DNA of 64,000 nucleotides, taken from the NCBI GenBank assembly GCA_016715325.1, contig JADKAL010000016.1, positions 62,001 through 126,000 on the forward strand. The letters are read 5' to 3'. The notes under the pieces were generated by a model, which did no database searches, was not told where the DNA came from, and saw only the letters and a list, made by a program, of their open reading frames with translations. How positions within the stretch are numbered: position 1 is the first letter of the stretch; every line of letters starts with the position of its first letter. Shown here one piece after another: positions 27,108 to 35,712 of the stretch. The position numbers were made by a program, and so were the translations under genes. This stretch comes from Methylococcaceae bacterium (GTDB lineage: Bacteria > Pseudomonadota > Gammaproteobacteria > Methylococcales > Methylomonadaceae).

Positions 27108-27452
27108 ATATCCAGTAGAAATCACAATGGATTTATTCCCGATAGATTCTCAAAGGTTGGTAGCCTAGGCCTATGCGCTTTATAATGCCGGTAATTGATC
27201 AAGCAATATTTAGAAAAATAACAACACTAAACACCTTAAGGAATCTCTGAACAAGTTGATTTCATTCATGGTTCGACAAACTCACCACGAACGAAATCAA
27301 CTGCTTGCCGTTCGTCCTGAGCTTGTCGAAGGACTGGTTCAGAGCTTCCTTGAACATATTTTTATTATATGAGCTCAAACACAAGCGTAAATTTACACGT
27401 GTTTGAATGGCTTCTCACCCCTCATTCGATTTTAGTCACCCAGGTTTAATAC
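27108..27452. other. Intergenic region with repeat copy 3
   Basis: Apart from the palindromic repeat at 27238-27351, the 345 bases hold no supported gene. The AT-rich 80 bases after the repeat should carry the promoter of the lipoprotein gene at 27453; no clear -35/-10 pair is evident. Confidence 0.6.
27238..27351. repeat. Dispersed palindromic (MITE-like) repeat, copy 3 (reference copy)
   Basis: This is the clearest copy, 114 bases. Its ends form terminal inverted repeats: AAGGAATCTCTGAAC on the left and the reverse complement of AAGGAAGCTCTGAAC on the right. Inside are a second inverted pair (GTTGATTTC and GAAATCAAC) and the block GTTCGTCCTGAGCTTGTCGA. No transposase-like frame is present, so mobilisation would be in trans. 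Related copies lie at 1913, 2877 and 29335, with a decayed one near 54160. Confidence 0.8.
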
Positions 27453-29336
27453 ATGTCGATGCGATACAACTTATCTTTGAAATTCGGTCTAATAGTCAGT
27501 TTGGCGTTTAATGGATGCACTCAAACCCGGCAAGTGGCTGTCGATTATCCGACCGCCGATTCCGGCGACCCTAAATCCGCCCAATCAACTAAAGCGCATT
27601 CATTTCAAGCATTGCCCGGTTTTCAATCGATTGACGGCGACGATTATTACGTTCGCCTAATTTCCGAATTCGATTATAAGGGCGAGAATGCTTTAAAAAG
27701 CGGTTGCGACAGCCTGTCTCCAAATTTTAAGAAAAGCGATTTGTCGTCCGCCCTTATCTTTAGTGTTCGTAATAGTAGGCTCAAATTTAATAACGAAGCC
27801 GCTGGATATAGTTATCAAGCTGGCTCAGGAAATTGCAATTTTAAATTCGATGCAAAAAAGCAAAATTTAACGCCTTGGATGCGTCTTGACGCAGGAAAAG
27901 AAACCTTGATCGACTATAGCGTCTATTCCAGCGCGAATAGTAATGTAGATGTTGCCGGAATCGTTAATAAGACGACCGCTGCCAGCAGTTTACTGGCTTT
28001 TACCGGTGTCGGTATGGGCGTTGCCGTGTTGGGGCAGTTTGCCGGACAATGGCTAGCCAACAATCCGCAAACTCAGGTTGCGCCTCCACCTGTACCTTCA
28101 GCCAATCAAAGTACGGAATCTCATTCTTTACCCGCTTTTGTCAAATACACGGATAAGGATGGCACGTTAAATGAAACCGTATTTAAGGTTTATGCCGTTG
28201 CAGAAGGCGGTATTAATATCCTGAGTGCAGATACCAAACCGGTCGGTGAATTAAGAATCAATCCCGAACTAACCCCGTCTTTATTGCTCAAAACAAAAGC
28301 GGACGGCATTCCCGATGCGCGCGATCTATCGCTCACCGAAATCAGTTACACGCCGGTGAAATCGGCGACCGGCGACATCAATTTGCAGCAACTGATCGAG
28401 CAATCAAAGCATCCTGAAAAACCTAATTTAACTCCGGATTGGAAAAACTACGACGATGTGCAAACCAATTGCCGCAAGTTGAAGGTGGTCATGAAAGATC
28501 TCGGTTTTAACAAGTTCGATCGAAATGCGTATATTTATTATTTTCTAGCTAATAATGCCGACTGGAAAAATTACAATATTTCGCCGAGCAGAGTTCAAAG
28601 CGAAGATATAAGCGCAAAAACCCTGAAAAATTACCACAGCAAGAATTTCGATAATTGCCTGGTTTCCGATGATTATTCCGTTATGAAAGCAATGGGATTA
28701 ACTGTCAATACAGAATCCGATTGGACGCAAATGGGCGATTCCAGCCAGAAAAAAGAACAGTTTTTTCTGCCGCTTAAATCGATCGAACGGCAACTGGTTG
28801 CCGTAATTAAAAATCCCAATAAGGCGGAAATGGAAAGTCAGATTTTTCCATTGCTAAATACCGTAAAAAACGGGGACGGTAGTGTGTTGGTTCAAAATCG
28901 TTTGGGCGACTTCGGTTTAGAAAAATTATTGCAGCCCGTATCGGTTACACCTGCAGCAGTAGATTCGAGCAAACCCGCTGCAATACCATCGACGACAGCC
29001 CCATTAACGCCCATTCCCGGAGAAGGTTCGATCATTAGCGCACAACAATTAGTGCAAGTGCTTTCCGGATTAATGATTAACGAACTTAGCTGCGCACGGA
29101 TTATTCCCGAGCAACTCGACAAACCGGTTGCCTCGACAGGCATTTTATTATTCACAACCCGAGAGGGAAGCCCGCGTCCGAAAGGCGGCGCGCTGGAATT
29201 TGAATTTTCAGGCGGAAAAATAAACCGTTTGGCATTCCAATCGCCCACTTTCCGTGATTTTGAACAGGATGTTATCGATCATCCTGAAGTGGGCGGTTGT
29301 CGAATTGAGCCTGCATTTTTGACAAAATTGCACTAA
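27453..29336 (+). CDS. Large lipoprotein of unknown function
   Basis: I do not recognise the family. The 627-aa product starts with a signal and a lipobox FNGC (Cys22), followed by a Ser/Thr-rich linker. Around residues 175-205 lies a hydrophobic segment (LLAFTGVGMGVAVLGQFAGQ) that could be a membrane or amphipathic insertion helix. A Pro/Ser-rich linker (PAAIPSTTAPLTPIPGEGS) near residue 515 precedes a C-terminal domain ending in a Cys (GGCRIEP). Several Cys residues occur. It is flanked by repeat copies on both sides, and its TAA overlaps the downstream copy. Expected location is the periplasmic face of the inner or outer membrane. Confidence 0.75.
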   Translation: MSMRYNLSLKFGLIVSLAFNGCTQTRQVAVDYPTADSGDPKSAQSTKAHSFQALPGFQSIDGDDYYVRLISEFDYKGENALKSGCDSLSPNFKKSDLSSALIFSVRNSRLKFNNEAAGYSYQAGSGNCNFKFDAKKQNLTPWMRLDAGKETLIDYSVYSSANSNVDVAGIVNKTTAASSLLAFTGVGMGVAVLGQFAGQWLANNPQTQVAPPPVPSANQSTESHSLPAFVKYTDKDGTLNETVFKVYAVAEGGINILSADTKPVGELRINPELTPSLLLKTKADGIPDARDLSLTEISYTPVKSATGDINLQQLIEQSKHPEKPNLTPDWKNYDDVQTNCRKLKVVMKDLGFNKFDRNAYIYYFLANNADWKNYNISPSRVQSEDISAKTLKNYHSKNFDNCLVSDDYSVMKAMGLTVNTESDWTQMGDSSQKKEQFFLPLKSIERQLVAVIKNPNKAEMESQIFPLLNTVKNGDGSVLVQNRLGDFGLEKLLQPVSVTPAAVDSSKPAAIPSTTAPLTPIPGEGSIISAQQLVQVLSGLMINELSCARIIPEQLDKPVASTGILLFTTREGSPRPKGGALEFEFSGGKINRLAFQSPTFRDFEQDVIDHPEVGGCRIEPAFLTKLH

Positions 29337-29471
29337 GGAATCTCTGAACAATTTGATTTATTAATGCCCTTCGGCTTCGCTCAGGAGAGCCTTCGAGAAA
29401 CTAGATTATAATTTAATCAAAAGTTTACGGTTCGTCCTGAGATTGTCTAAGGACTTAATCAGAGATTCCCA
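29335..29471. repeat. Dispersed palindromic repeat, copy 4
   Basis: It begins AAGGAATCTCTGAACAA, identical over 16 bases to the start of the 27238 copy, and ends near AATCAGAGATTCCC. The middle is diverged (GCTCAGGAGAGCCTTCGAGA) but keeps GTTCGTCCTGAGATTGTC. Its first two bases are the last two of the upstream stop codon, so the element has inserted exactly at the gene end. The following 180 bases to 29651 hold nothing I can support. Confidence 0.7.
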
Positions 29472-29651
29472 ATAGAGAAAAGAGCGGCGGTTTTATATTA
29501 AATCCTTGAGTTTATGCAAACTCCGACCTTGTCCTTTGGCAAGCCGGCTATAAATGGTGACTTGCCGAACGCTCTTTTGATTGTAATCGAAGAGGGTAAA
29601 GAAAGGCATCACCACCTACCAGTTCGTCCTAAACTCATTACGCGCAACAAA

Positions 29652-31247
29652 TCAATAATAAACCCTGAAACACTGTTGAATTTGCTCGAACTCATAAAGA
29701 TAAGGCTTAGCTACATCGTAACTTGCGGCTACAACTAACAAATCGTGGGAAAACACCGAGGTGTTATACCAGTTAAAGCTACCTTCCAGCACGATATAGT
29801 CGTCGATAATGCAGTATTTGGAATGAATTGGGGAGTAGGGTACCGGATGATCGTCTTGACCGTATACCAAACCGATAGCAATACCCGCATTTTTCAGTCG
29901 CTGCACTGCCGGTAACAACGGTCGGTTCAGCTCTTCTTGCATGGAACGTTCAACACCGATGCGGCCTTGTCTGGCGAGATGCCCGTTAAATAATATATGC
30001 ACATACACACCGCGATTTTTAGCATTTATCAAGGCATTAACCACACTGTCGTGATGATCGCCCAACAATTCGCCGATCAAAAATAGCGATACTTTAATCG
30101 AATGCCGGGCGCGGTTGATTTCCGCCAAGATAGCATGGTGCGGACGGTAATATTGACCGTTGCTCATGTAATGCCGACCGAAGGTGTAAAGCAGATTGAA
30201 CGGGCTTAACGGGTCGATTCCGTAACGTTGGATAACGCCTCCGCGTTGGCTTTGGAAGATGTTGTCGAGCAAACGGCATACGCCTTTAGAATGGAAGGTC
30301 ATACCCGATTCCCAATTCGCCCACCAGCGGTCGAACGTGATATTAAACGAACCTAATATGCAATCTTCATCGTTGAAGATAATGAACTTGGTATGCATAT
30401 CCGGTTCGACTTCGATCAGATGATGCTTAGGGCTGCAAAAAACGCCGAGCAGTTCGATTCTCGAGCGTTTCAGGCGCGCATAACTTTCGCTATTGGTCAG
30501 GGTCATCTTGCGCCAGTCGACGATGCATTGCACCCAAACGCCTTGTTCTCGGGCATGTATCAGATGGTTGATGAAATCGCTATCGTCGATGCAATCGACG
30601 CTTACTTTAATGGTGCAAAAACGGTCGGGATTCTCCCATTTCGTTCTGATAACTTTTTCGATCAGATCGTGGATATAACGTTTGGGGTGATAAGGATGAT
30701 GCAGTTGTCCTTTGGTAAATTTAGGTACCAGATTGAGCGAATCGAAGTGATGGTTGTACCAATCCGCATCGGTCTGCAATTCTCCGGCATTCAGCTCATA
30801 GCTTCGGTAGTTATTCGGTGTTGACCAGTCGTGGCTGATTCTACGGTATTGCGGTTGGTCGCCCTGAAGTTGGTCCCAATCCATAAAAATATAGTCTTTT
30901 TCGGAGGGAATGGAACGTTCATCTACATGGACGATAAACGAAAATTTTATGCAATTGATATGACCGAAATTTTTGGAAAACGGATGGATGTAAAAATCCC
31001 GTGAACTGCGCTTATGCCGATCCCAATGAATATCGTAGGCATCGGTATCGACGATATAGTTTTCTTGTATGCCGTGTTCCCGGTAGACTTTCAGAATAAT
31101 TTTTAGGTTGGCTTGAACGCCATGCCACAACTCGAAATCAATCTTTCCCCAACGGACAAAAAACGTATCGTTAAAGTCGTTAACTCGTTGAAAATACCCG
31201 CCTAGATTTCCATTAACGGGCGTAGCAAAGTGTTCCGCAAACTGCAT
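29652..31247 (-). CDS. Phospholipase D-family phosphodiesterase with unique N-terminal domain
   Basis: A 531-aa protein with two HKD-type motifs of the PLD superfamily. The second (475-492, HSKYCIIDDYIVLEGSFN) matches the consensus. The first (285-302, HTKFIIFNDEDCILGSFN) has Asn where the consensus Asp falls, with Asp one place later. PLD enzymes cut phosphodiesters in lipids or nucleic acids. Residues 1-170 form a separate domain I cannot assign; it has an aromatic, beta-rich character (GKIDFELWHGVQANLKIIL, KFSFIVHVDE). No signal peptide is visible, so a cytoplasmic site is likely. A GAGG lies eight bases before the ATG. It is 209 bases downstream of the CBM21-EEP gene on the same strand and probably cotranscribed. 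Confidence 0.82.
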   Translation of the reverse strand: MQFAEHFATPVNGNLGGYFQRVNDFNDTFFVRWGKIDFELWHGVQANLKIILKVYREHGIQENYIVDTDAYDIHWDRHKRSSRDFYIHPFSKNFGHINCIKFSFIVHVDERSIPSEKDYIFMDWDQLQGDQPQYRRISHDWSTPNNYRSYELNAGELQTDADWYNHHFDSLNLVPKFTKGQLHHPYHPKRYIHDLIEKVIRTKWENPDRFCTIKVSVDCIDDSDFINHLIHAREQGVWVQCIVDWRKMTLTNSESYARLKRSRIELLGVFCSPKHHLIEVEPDMHTKFIIFNDEDCILGSFNITFDRWWANWESGMTFHSKGVCRLLDNIFQSQRGGVIQRYGIDPLSPFNLLYTFGRHYMSNGQYYRPHHAILAEINRARHSIKVSLFLIGELLGDHHDSVVNALINAKNRGVYVHILFNGHLARQGRIGVERSMQEELNRPLLPAVQRLKNAGIAIGLVYGQDDHPVPYSPIHSKYCIIDDYIVLEGSFNWYNTSVFSHDLLVVAASYDVAKPYLYEFEQIQQCFRVYY

Positions 31248-31456
31248 TGTTACCTCAAACTTAAAAACTCAAATTAACTTATATAGACGAATGATCATTC
31301 AATATTGTTCGTTCTTCAATTTTCTCAGGACGAATGTTTAACCTACGAACACAAGTCTGTTCATCGTTTTTCAAGCTCAGCATGAGTGGCTCGACAGTAA
31401 CGTATATATAGGTTTTTTTATGCTTGTTATAGTACAACTTTTTTAGCCGCTCAGGA

Positions 31457-32965
31457 TTATTTAGGTTCAAACGTCATCAAATAGCCGCAATGATCGGAAA
31501 CCCGCCCATAATCGTCATCGGTAAACAACACGGCTCCCGAAGATACCTTTAATTCACTGGCTTTGTGCATGAAAATAAAATCGATACGGTAATCGTCGGC
31601 GAGATAGTGTTGCCAATACGGATCGTTGACCTTAAAGATTTTTTCAAAAACGCCAGGCGAATTCGCGGCTAAAAATTGGTCTTCGTATTGATGCGAATCG
31701 ACGACGAAACTGTAACCTTCCGAACCGGCAGCAATATTAAAATCGCCGCACAATAAGGTGGCTTTCACATCATCCGACTGTTTACTTTCCGCCCACTCGC
31801 TCAGGCGCTTGAACTGCGCTTTAAAACCGTCTTCAATCCAGCTTAAATGCGCTGAAAACACATTGATCAAGCCTAAATAAGGCAATTGAATTTGCGCCGA
31901 AACCACTTTTCGCGAGTGAATGCTGTAAGCATCGTGGCTGTCCGAAACATAACGAGCTTCGTGACCGCATAGGGGGAATCGGCTTAAGATCGCTATGCCT
32001 TCTCGGTATTTATCGAATCCCAAATGCGACCAGTCGGTATAGAGATGATAAGGTTTCCGCAAACGATCGTTTATAATTTTTGCCGAATTGCTAGCCCAAT
32101 CGCCCGCGCCGTTATTCCAATGTTCGGCTACTTCCTGTAGGCAGACGATATCCGCTTCGCGTTCGTTGATAACCTTAGCGATCAGGGATAATTTTTCGTC
32201 CTGATTCTCTTCCTGGTAGCAATGCAAATTAAGGATCATGACGGCGAGCGGCTTACGGCTGATGCTATAATTTCGACCGTCATTATTTTCCCAAAGCGTA
32301 TGCTCTTTGCCTTCGCAAGCAATACAATAGTCTATTCGGAACGCATTCCCGAAATTTAGCCGACCGGACCAAATTTGCACGCCGTATTGATTCGGATTTG
32401 CGGCCCCGCTGCCCGCAGATTTTTGCCAATGGTCTTTTTTAAAGAAACAGGGCGTTTTGTAGGTATGCCGCCAATTATCTTTGGTCCAGTGAATAAAAAC
32501 CTTATCGGCGCCAAGCGATTGATTTATTGCAAGCGTGAGCGGGATCGATTTTTGCGCATCGGTTAATCGATGGGTGTAGCTAATGTTCGATATTAGCCTG
32601 TTGCCGCCCAATTTAATGCCGGAATCGGCTTCGCTAACATAATCCCAGCCGTTGTTGTTGTCCCAAAACTCTGCATTGTTAACCCGGTAGCGCAGACTAA
32701 ACCGAATCGTACCCGGTAAGGGCTTTTTTGCGGTTTGCGGATGCTTGATTTCGGCATGCCAAAGCTCTTGAGTTTCCCGCCATTGACTATGAAAACGTGC
32801 AGCCAACGTGTGCCATATCCCGTCTTCTCCCGACCAGACGATATCGACCTGTTTATTAAAACCGAGATTTTCCAGGCGTACGAAAAAAGACAATTTTTGT
32901 TGAACGGTCTTGTTTTTACGGGAAATGATGTTTTCTACGTATAGAAGATGGATGTCGTTAGGCAT
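31457..32965 (-). CDS. Tandem CBM21-like domains fused to an EEP nuclease/phosphatase domain
   Basis: A 502-aa protein without a signal peptide. Residues about 8-113 resemble CBM21, a glycogen/starch-binding module: FFVRLENLGFNKQVDIVW early and the hallmark FWDNNNGWDY at 100-109. A second, weaker module covers about 127-234 and ends in LWENNDGRNY. Residues about 241-500 are an exonuclease-endonuclease-phosphatase domain with a full catalytic set: LQE (Glu278), SAHLSW, GDFN (407-410), RIDFIF and SDH (490-492). EEP enzymes hydrolyse phosphoesters in nucleic acids, inositides or other substrates. The fusion suggests phosphoester cleavage on or near glycogen, which is inference. The ATG at 32963-32965 has no strong Shine-Dalgarno. 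A PLD gene follows. Confidence 0.85.
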   Translation of the reverse strand: MPNDIHLLYVENIISRKNKTVQQKLSFFVRLENLGFNKQVDIVWSGEDGIWHTLAARFHSQWRETQELWHAEIKHPQTAKKPLPGTIRFSLRYRVNNAEFWDNNNGWDYVSEADSGIKLGGNRLISNISYTHRLTDAQKSIPLTLAINQSLGADKVFIHWTKDNWRHTYKTPCFFKKDHWQKSAGSGAANPNQYGVQIWSGRLNFGNAFRIDYCIACEGKEHTLWENNDGRNYSISRKPLAVMILNLHCYQEENQDEKLSLIAKVINEREADIVCLQEVAEHWNNGAGDWASNSAKIINDRLRKPYHLYTDWSHLGFDKYREGIAILSRFPLCGHEARYVSDSHDAYSIHSRKVVSAQIQLPYLGLINVFSAHLSWIEDGFKAQFKRLSEWAESKQSDDVKATLLCGDFNIAAGSEGYSFVVDSHQYEDQFLAANSPGVFEKIFKVNDPYWQHYLADDYRIDFIFMHKASELKVSSGAVLFTDDDYGRVSDHCGYLMTFEPK

Positions 32966-33217
32966 GTGTTTTGACAGGTATTTTGCGTAAAAAACAATTG
33001 GGTTACTATGTTATTCTGTCGTACGGTAATATCATACCAACTATTAAACCAGTCTACTTAATTGCGCCCTTTTTGTTGATAGCCAATGACTGCTTAATGT
33101 GTTCTTTTGCTAATAAAAACAAGTTAGTGGGTTTTTTACGTTGCTTATACCAAGAACGCAAATTTTTTGTACGACCTGTGACGTTACATCTATTCGGTTA
33201 GCCAAATACGGAAGTCC

Positions 33218-33703
33218 ATGATCAGTATCTCTGAAGCAGATTTATCAAACCCATTTCATGCCGAATCGACTATCAATTTATTAAATCACTATTCAACAGA
33301 CGAGATGGGCGGAGGGCAAGAACTTCCTCAATTCGTAAAGGATAACTTAGTCAAGGAACTCAAGGGTCGCAAGGCGGTACGCGTACTATTAGCCCTCGAC
33401 GGAGAAAGACCGGTAGGTCTTGCGATTTTGATGGAAAGTTTTTCCACTTTCTCCTGTATGTCGTTATTTAATGTCCACGATTTGGTCGTTTTGAGTGAAT
33501 ATCGAGGTAAGGGAATTTCTAAACAACTATTATGTAAAGCAGAGGAGATTGCCAAAAAACTCGGTTGTTGCAAGTTAACGTTAGAGGTTCTTGAGGGAAA
33601 CAAAGTTGCTCAAGCCGCTTATCGAGCGAGTGGATTTGAAGGTTACGAGCTTTCACCTAAAATGGGTAAAGCGCTTTTTTGGCAAAAAAAAATAGTTTAC
33701 TAA
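33218..33703 (+). CDS. GNAT-family N-acetyltransferase
   Basis: A 161-aa acetyltransferase using acetyl-CoA. The cofactor-binding motif A is VHDLVVLSEYRGKGISKQLL, with the R/Q-x-x-G-x-G/A loop as RGKGIS. The C-terminal LEVLEGNKVAQAAYRASGFEGYE is the classic GNAT motif B. The substrate cannot be told from sequence. The gene stands alone, and a hairpin terminator follows 25 bases after its stop. Confidence 0.88.
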   Translation: MISISEADLSNPFHAESTINLLNHYSTDEMGGGQELPQFVKDNLVKELKGRKAVRVLLALDGERPVGLAILMESFSTFSCMSLFNVHDLVVLSEYRGKGISKQLLCKAEEIAKKLGCCKLTLEVLEGNKVAQAAYRASGFEGYELSPKMGKALFWQKKIVY

Positions 33704-33727
33704 GTCCGCAAGTTGGATGAACTTGTA

Positions 33728-33769
33728 AACCCCAACAAAATTAAAATCGTTATCTGTTGGGGTTCTTTC
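33728..33769. terminator. Intrinsic terminator between convergent genes
   Basis: AACCCCAACA (33728-33737) and TGTTGGGGTT (33755-33764) form a perfect 10-bp stem, followed by CTTTCT on the plus strand. It lies between the converging GNAT gene and the small exported protein gene, so it can serve both. A near-identical hairpin recurs at 34593. Confidence 0.8.
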
Positions 33770-33798
33770 TAATTTACATGCCTACGAAGACAATGCCA

Positions 33799-34080
33799 TT
33801 ATTGTGCAGCCGGTTTTTCCGGTTGATTCTCAACCGGTTGTTGAGCGTCAGCAGGCTGTCCTTGTTGGGCTTCAGACGCTTTTTTAGCGGCTTCTGCTTC
33901 TGCTTTTAGTCTCTTTTTCTCAAGCTTTCTTTCTTGTGCTTCCCTTTGTGCAGCAATATCTCTTGCAGCGGTATTACCGCTACCGCCGAGTTCCGCATGG
34001 ACTAGGGCAGGTGTCAATAACGCTGAAAGTACGCAAAAGCATAACGGCAATATCATTTTTTTTGATCTGAATTTATACAT
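33799..34080 (-). CDS. Small exported Lys/Glu/Ala-rich protein (paralogue A)
   Basis: A 93-aa precursor of no recognised family. The ATG at 34078-34080 has TGAGGTG just upstream. A signal peptide (ILPLCFCVLSALLTPALVHA) ends in a signal-peptidase I site before ELGGSG. The mature part contains GNTAARDIAAQREAQERKLE, a helical charged repeat, and ends in a Gln/Pro-rich tail (QQGQPADAQQPVENQPEKPA). It is a paralogue of the gene at 34664, with the same Shine-Dalgarno context and the same terminator type. Likely a small periplasmic or envelope protein. Confidence 0.75.
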   Translation of the reverse strand: MYKFRSKKMILPLCFCVLSALLTPALVHAELGGSGNTAARDIAAQREAQERKLEKKRLKAEAEAAKKASEAQQGQPADAQQPVENQPEKPAAQ

Positions 34081-34663
34081 AATCACCTCATCGTGAAATA
34101 GTTATTTGATATTTATGCATTAAGACTAATGCATAAAACGGCGGCCTAATGATAGACGATGGTTATTATGCTATTCGGCATCGCGTATTAATGGGTCGTG
34201 ACGCGGGTTTTGCAGTATGTCTTGGCCCTGCAAAACCGAAGGGTAGTGTAACCGTTTACCTAATTCATGAATATGCAAAAAACTACTCACCACCATGAAT
34301 TATGCAAATATTACACTGCTTGTTACGTTAGAGTTTGATAATTTAGCTAAAGTTCAGTCGTTTATCCTGTTATTTTGTTGCTTGAAGGTTGATAACGCAA
34401 AATTCGATTACAGGAAAATGTTATCGATTGTTATCTAAAATAAACAAGGTTAGACAGGGAATAATATTCTTTTAGATTCTAACGTGCAGTGCCGTATTGA
34501 TAGGTAATTGGAATAATGTAGCTGAAGATTTATTCACAGGCTTTCGATTAGGAAAGTTACTTCTGATTGAAGCGAGTGTGAGTCTATTGGTAAACCCCAA
34601 CATAAAATTAACGCCATACTGTTGGGGTTGGTTCTTTTTTCCGGCTTACGGAGCGCAAACAAA
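34081..34663. other. Spacer between two small-protein genes
   Basis: Nearly 600 bases with no convincing gene. Bases 34141-34162 hold GCGGCCTAATGATAGACGAT, which matches a block upstream of paralogue B, so the promoter region seems to be duplicated as well. The hairpin terminator of paralogue B lies at 34593-34635. Confidence 0.55.
34593..34635. terminator. Second copy of the AACCCCAACA hairpin terminator
   Basis: AACCCCAACA (34593-34602) and TGTTGGGGTT (34620-34629) form a 10-bp stem with GGTTCTTTTTT to its right. The arms are identical to those at 33728, and it lies at the same relative place downstream of the paralogous small gene. Confidence 0.75.
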
Positions 34664-34936
34664 TTATTGTGAGGCGGATTTATCCGCTTGGTTTTGGGGC
34701 GGCTGTTGTGTGGTTGTCGGTAGAGCTTCGGCGGCTTTTTTAGCTTCGGCCTCTTTCTCCATTTTTATTCTCTCTTTCCTTTTTGCTATCGCTGCCCTTT
34801 GTTGCTCAGCCTGACTTGAAGCGATATTCCCCGTGCCATAGGTTTCTTCCGCTTGGGTTAATGCGGAAAATAATATGACTGTTAGCGCGCTAAACAACAA
34901 TGATAATGCAATTTTTTTTGATTTAAAATGAAACAT
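34664..34936 (-). CDS. Small exported Lys/Glu/Ala-rich protein (paralogue B)
   Basis: A 90-aa precursor starting MFHFKSKKIALSLLFSALTV at the ATG at 34934-34936. A frame open to 34993 gives a longer start that ignores the TGAGGTG Shine-Dalgarno shared with paralogue A. The signal peptide ends near ALTQA-EETYG. The mature part has GTGNIASSQAEQQRAAIAKR and a charged helix, then a Gln/Pro-rich tail (TTTQQPPQNQADKSASQ). Compared with paralogue A the order of segments is the same, though the residues have drifted. Function unknown. Confidence 0.75.
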   Translation of the reverse strand: MFHFKSKKIALSLLFSALTVILFSALTQAEETYGTGNIASSQAEQQRAAIAKRKERIKMEKEAEAKKAAEALPTTTQQPPQNQADKSASQ

Positions 34937-35471
34937 AATCACCTCATAAATTAAATAGTTATACGAATTATATGCAACCCTGTAGAGGCACAAAAATGCG
35001 GTCTAATCATAAACGATGTTTTCTGCGTTTTCTAGAATCGCAAATTTGTCACTTTGGATACAGATTGTAAGGCGGTTGCCAACACCGAAACGGTCAGCAT
35101 AGTCTAGTGGTTTGTCAAGTTTTTGGGTATGCGGCAAATTGTCGCACTTGAGCAATTAAGAATATTTAGTAAAGCTTTTAGCGATTAAAATATAAATGAT
35201 GGTGGTGGATTAAACCTATGTTTGGAGTGACAAACCTAGGTTTAATCCACCCGCAAAAATGAATTAGTACGACGCAACGGGTTGTCTTCCAAGCGCGATA
35301 AAGTTGTTTAATTAGCTTGGCAAAGTATTTTTAGCCTCGTTAATTACATAATCGAAAATTTTTTCGCGTGAATATTTATTTAGGTTTGTTCGAGCAATTT
35401 GTTCTTCCGTTACGCCACAGAAAAGTAGAAACTCCCGTTTTGTATAATGTTTTTAGTTGTCAAAGGCGATA
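34937..35471. other. Intergenic region, upstream of paralogue B
   Basis: About 530 bases. It includes GCGGTCTAATCATAAACGATG at 34998-35018, matching the block upstream of paralogue A. AACCTAGGTTTAATCCACC near 35238 inversely repeats GGTGGATTAAACC near 35202, making a possible hairpin of unknown role. No gene is supported. Confidence 0.5.
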
Positions 35472-35672
35472 TCAGACTCTCTTTCGGAAAAAAGCCCATC
35501 CCTCCCACCGATAATCAATCAAAGCGCATTCGTCATCCATCATCGATGCCTTAATTTTTAAAAAGGATTCAATTTCCTTGGGGGTTGCAGCGCATACAGT
35601 ACCGGATTGAGTTTTAAATATCACTGGAAAGACCGGCGTACGAAAGATATACCGCAGCTTTGGCGTTTTCAT
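35472..35672 (-). CDS. Small conserved-looking hypothetical protein after the GH57 gene
   Basis: The ATG at 35670-35672 gives 66 aa beginning MKTPKLRYIFRTPVFPVIF. It is basic at the start and ends in DYRWEGWAFFRKRV. I do not recognise it. It begins 40 bases downstream of the GH57 stop on the same strand, so it may be the third gene of that operon. A longer frame to 35747 overlaps the GH57 gene and lacks support. No membrane segment. Confidence 0.5.
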   Translation of the reverse strand: MKTPKLRYIFRTPVFPVIFKTQSGTVCAATPKEIESFLKIKASMMDDECALIDYRWEGWAFFRKRV

Positions 35673-35712
35673 TTTTTGTTTAATGCAAATATTTTGCAAT
35701 GCATGGAAATTA

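Noticed and set aside
31279..31470. 63-aa minus-strand frame between the EEP and PLD genes
   Set aside because: It overlaps the EEP stop, has no ribosome site and low-complexity basic composition; I treat the gap as noncoding.
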